DNA of 64,000 nt from Streptomyces liangshanensis (lineage in GTDB: Bacteria > Actinomycetota > Actinomycetes > Streptomycetales > Streptomycetaceae): positions 2,469,001 to 2,533,000 of the forward strand of contig NZ_CP050177.1 in NCBI RefSeq assembly GCF_011694815.1. Reading direction: 5' to 3'. The translations under genes were made by a program, and so were the position numbers. Within the stretch, counting starts at the first letter, position 1, and every line of letters begins with the position of its first letter. A model generated the notes under the pieces. It saw only the letters and a list, made by a program, of their open reading frames with translations. It was not told the origin of the DNA and ran no database searches. Shown here one piece after another: positions 62,641-64,000 of this stretch.

Positions 62641-63609
62641 CTACGCGGTCGGGGTGAGCACGATCTTCCCGAACTGAGCACCCGACTCCAGCTTCGCGAA
62701 CCCCTCCCGCGCCCGCTCCAGCGGCAACACCTCGTCGATCACCGGCCGTACCCCCGTCACCGCGCAGAACGAGAGCAGATCCTCCAACTCGTCCTTGGAC
62801 CCCATCGTCGAGCCGACGACCTTCAGCTCCAGGAAGAAGATCCGGGTCAGCTCCGCGTGCGCCGGCGCGTCACCACTCGTCGCCCCCGAGATCACCAACG
62901 TGCCCCCGGGGCGAAGGCACTTGACCGAGTGCGACCAGGTCGCCGCGCCGACGGTCTCGATGACGGCGTCGACCCGCCGGGGCAGCCGGGCGCCCGGCTC
63001 GAAGACGTCCGCCGCGCCCAGTTCGAGAGCCCGCGCCCGCTTCTTCTCGTCCCGGCTGGTGGCGTAGACGCGCAGTCCCGCCGCGCTGCCGAGGGCGATC
63101 GCGGCCGTGGCGACCCCACCGCCCGCGCCCTGCACGAGGACCGAATCCCCGGGCCGGACACCGGCGTTGGTGAAGAGCATGCGGTACGCGGTGAGCCAGG
63201 CGGTCGGCAGGCAGGCGGCCTGCTCGAAGGTCAGCTCGGGCGGCTTGGGCAGGACGTTCCACGTGGGTACGGTGACCTGCTCGGCGAAGGTCCCCTGGTA
63301 GCGCTCGGTCAGGATCGAGGGCCTCTCGCGCGGTCCGACACCGTGGCCGGTCGCGCCGATCACCGAGTGGACGACCACCTCGTTGCCGTCCTCGTCGACC
63401 CCGGCGGCGTCGCAGCCGAGGATCATCGGCAGCCGGTCGGCGGGCAGGCCCACCCCGCGCAGCGACCAGAGGTCGTGGTGGTTGAGGGAGGCGGCCCGCA
63501 CGGTCACGGTGGTCCACCCGGCCCGTGCCCCGGGCGCGGGCCGCTCACCGAGCTCCAGGCCGTTGAGCGGGTGGTCACGGTCGATGCGGGCTGCGTAGGC
63601 GGCGAACAT
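62641..63609 (-). CDS. Zinc-binding-type/quinone-oxidoreductase-like MDR dehydrogenase
   Basis: The 322-residue protein is a medium-chain dehydrogenase/reductase: N-terminal GroES-like part (ASLNHHDLWSLRGVGLPADRLPMILGCDAAGV), YQGTFAEQVTVP, and the NADPH Rossmann motif VLVQGAGGGVATAAIALG (about residue 155). The catalytic-zinc Cys/His set is not complete, which points to the quinone reductase (QOR) subgroup. Substrate unknown. TATCGT lies 7 nt before the ATG, suggesting a leaderless transcript. The gene faces the PadR gene across the intergenic repeat. Confidence 0.9.
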   Translation of the reverse strand: MFAAYAARIDRDHPLNGLELGERPAPGARAGWTTVTVRAASLNHHDLWSLRGVGLPADRLPMILGCDAAGVDEDGNEVVVHSVIGATGHGVGPRERPSILTERYQGTFAEQVTVPTWNVLPKPPELTFEQAACLPTAWLTAYRMLFTNAGVRPGDSVLVQGAGGGVATAAIALGSAAGLRVYATSRDEKKRARALELGAADVFEPGARLPRRVDAVIETVGAATWSHSVKCLRPGGTLVISGATSGDAPAHAELTRIFFLELKVVGSTMGSKDELEDLLSFCAVTGVRPVIDEVLPLERAREGFAKLESGAQFGKIVLTPTA

Positions 63610-63807
63610 GCCCCCGACGATAGGACGCCACCCGCCCGCGACGGAACCGGAACAACGTGTGACACGGCCCGCGTTGCGAACGAGCCCCGGGTGCGCCCAG
63701 GACGCGGATACGGCCGGGACAGGGGTACGCCCGGCGACCGCCCACCTCCCCGGGAGCGGCCCCCGTCGTACCCTCGGCGCCACCCGGCGCTCAGCCCCGC
63801 GCCACGC

Positions 63808-64000
63808 TCAGCGCCGCGCCACCCCCTCGGCGCGGGCCGCCGCCGCCACCGCCGCCGTGACCGCCGGGGCCACCCGGGGGTCGAAGGGGGACGGGATGAC
63901 GTAGTCCGCCGCCAGGTCGTCCCCCACGACGTCCGCCAGCGCGTTCGCCGCCGCGAGCTTCATGCCCTCGGTGATCCGCGACGCCCGCACCTGGAGCGCT
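63808..64000 (-). CDS. Malic enzyme, C-terminal fragment (partial)
   Basis: The visible 63 codons end the protein with QVRASRITEGMKLAAANALADVV, then VIPSPFDPRVAPAVTAAVAAAARAEGVARR. This matches the C-terminal end of NAD(P)-dependent malic enzymes, which convert malate to pyruvate and CO2. The N-terminal and catalytic parts lie outside the window. In Streptomyces a malic enzyme gene occurs in this chromosomal region, which supports the call. The gap 63610-63807 holds no gene. Confidence 0.85.
   Translation of the reverse strand, partial: ALQVRASRITEGMKLAAANALADVVGDDLAADYVIPSPFDPRVAPAVTAAVAAAARAEGVARR

Overview
The window is a contiguous stretch of Streptomyces chromosome (or a very close actinomycete). 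Base composition is above 70% G+C with strong third-position G/C bias, GTG and TTG starts are common, and the gene order (atp operon, rho, threonine/lysine genes, Ku/LigD, a conservon, lon, kgd) matches the core of Streptomyces linear chromosomes as I remember it. No insertion sequence, integrase, phage gene, CRISPR array or rRNA operon is visible. This is mainly housekeeping core with small accessory loci in the middle.

Layout. 1-5631 (minus): the ATP synthase operon atpI-B-E-F-H-A-G, cut by the window edge inside atpG, with a candidate Rex operator upstream. 5905-16115 (minus): a WecA-like sugar-phosphate transferase, a divergent GlyA, an LMW-PTP-like protein with Ser in place of the catalytic Cys, a TsaC/Sua5 protein, prmC, prfA, rpmE, an LCP wall-polymer ligase and rho with a long leader. 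16499-23314 (minus): thrB, thrC, hom, lysA, the ArgS-related nrtL and a receiver-only response regulator. 23464-24054: a small unknown gene and tRNA-Arg(CCG) with its terminator. 24154-28145: a LuxR-type regulator, Ku divergent from a LigD polymerase-type protein (a minimal end-joining pair), a NERD protein with a TTA codon and a zinc-ribbon protein. 28217-31062: a RodA/FtsW-PBP pair. 31105-37910: HxlR/azoreductase, a short amidase, a DUF3291 protein, an ADP-ribosylglycohydrolase, an AurF-type diiron oxygenase and an NlpC/P60 hydrolase. 38585-45443 (minus): a conservon (cvnA-B-C-D) followed 5 bp later by a StyA-like flavoprotein. 45783-49668: a PP2C-like protein, a MarR regulator, a TTA-containing GH25 lysozyme, and an HTH-less UTRA protein paired with a GntR regulator. 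49777-56096: lon with an HspR-type operator, a GNAT protein whose start lies inside an inverted repeat, a spermidine-synthase-like protein and a two-component pair. 56377-64000: kgd (2-oxoglutarate dehydrogenase E1/E2 fusion), a DUF6104 protein, a DUF4097-PadR pair with a palindromic operator, a quinone-reductase-type MDR enzyme and the C-terminus of a malic enzyme.

Themes. Cell-envelope genes recur: WecA-like, LCP, RodA/PBP, NlpC/P60 and GH25. Redox and energy functions dominate the ends: ATP synthase with a Rex-like site, kgd and malic enzyme. At least six genes start 6-7 nt after a TANNNT box, which suggests leaderless transcripts. I found two TTA (bldA-type) codons, both within the first 13 codons of their genes. 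No clearly new multi-gene defence or biosynthetic system was found. The most unusual items are the Cys-to-Ser phosphatase, the His-His GlyA, the six-fold ALWAAAEARS repeat in the conservon kinase and its flavoprotein partner, the HTH-less UTRA/GntR pair, and the inverted repeat around the GNAT start codon.
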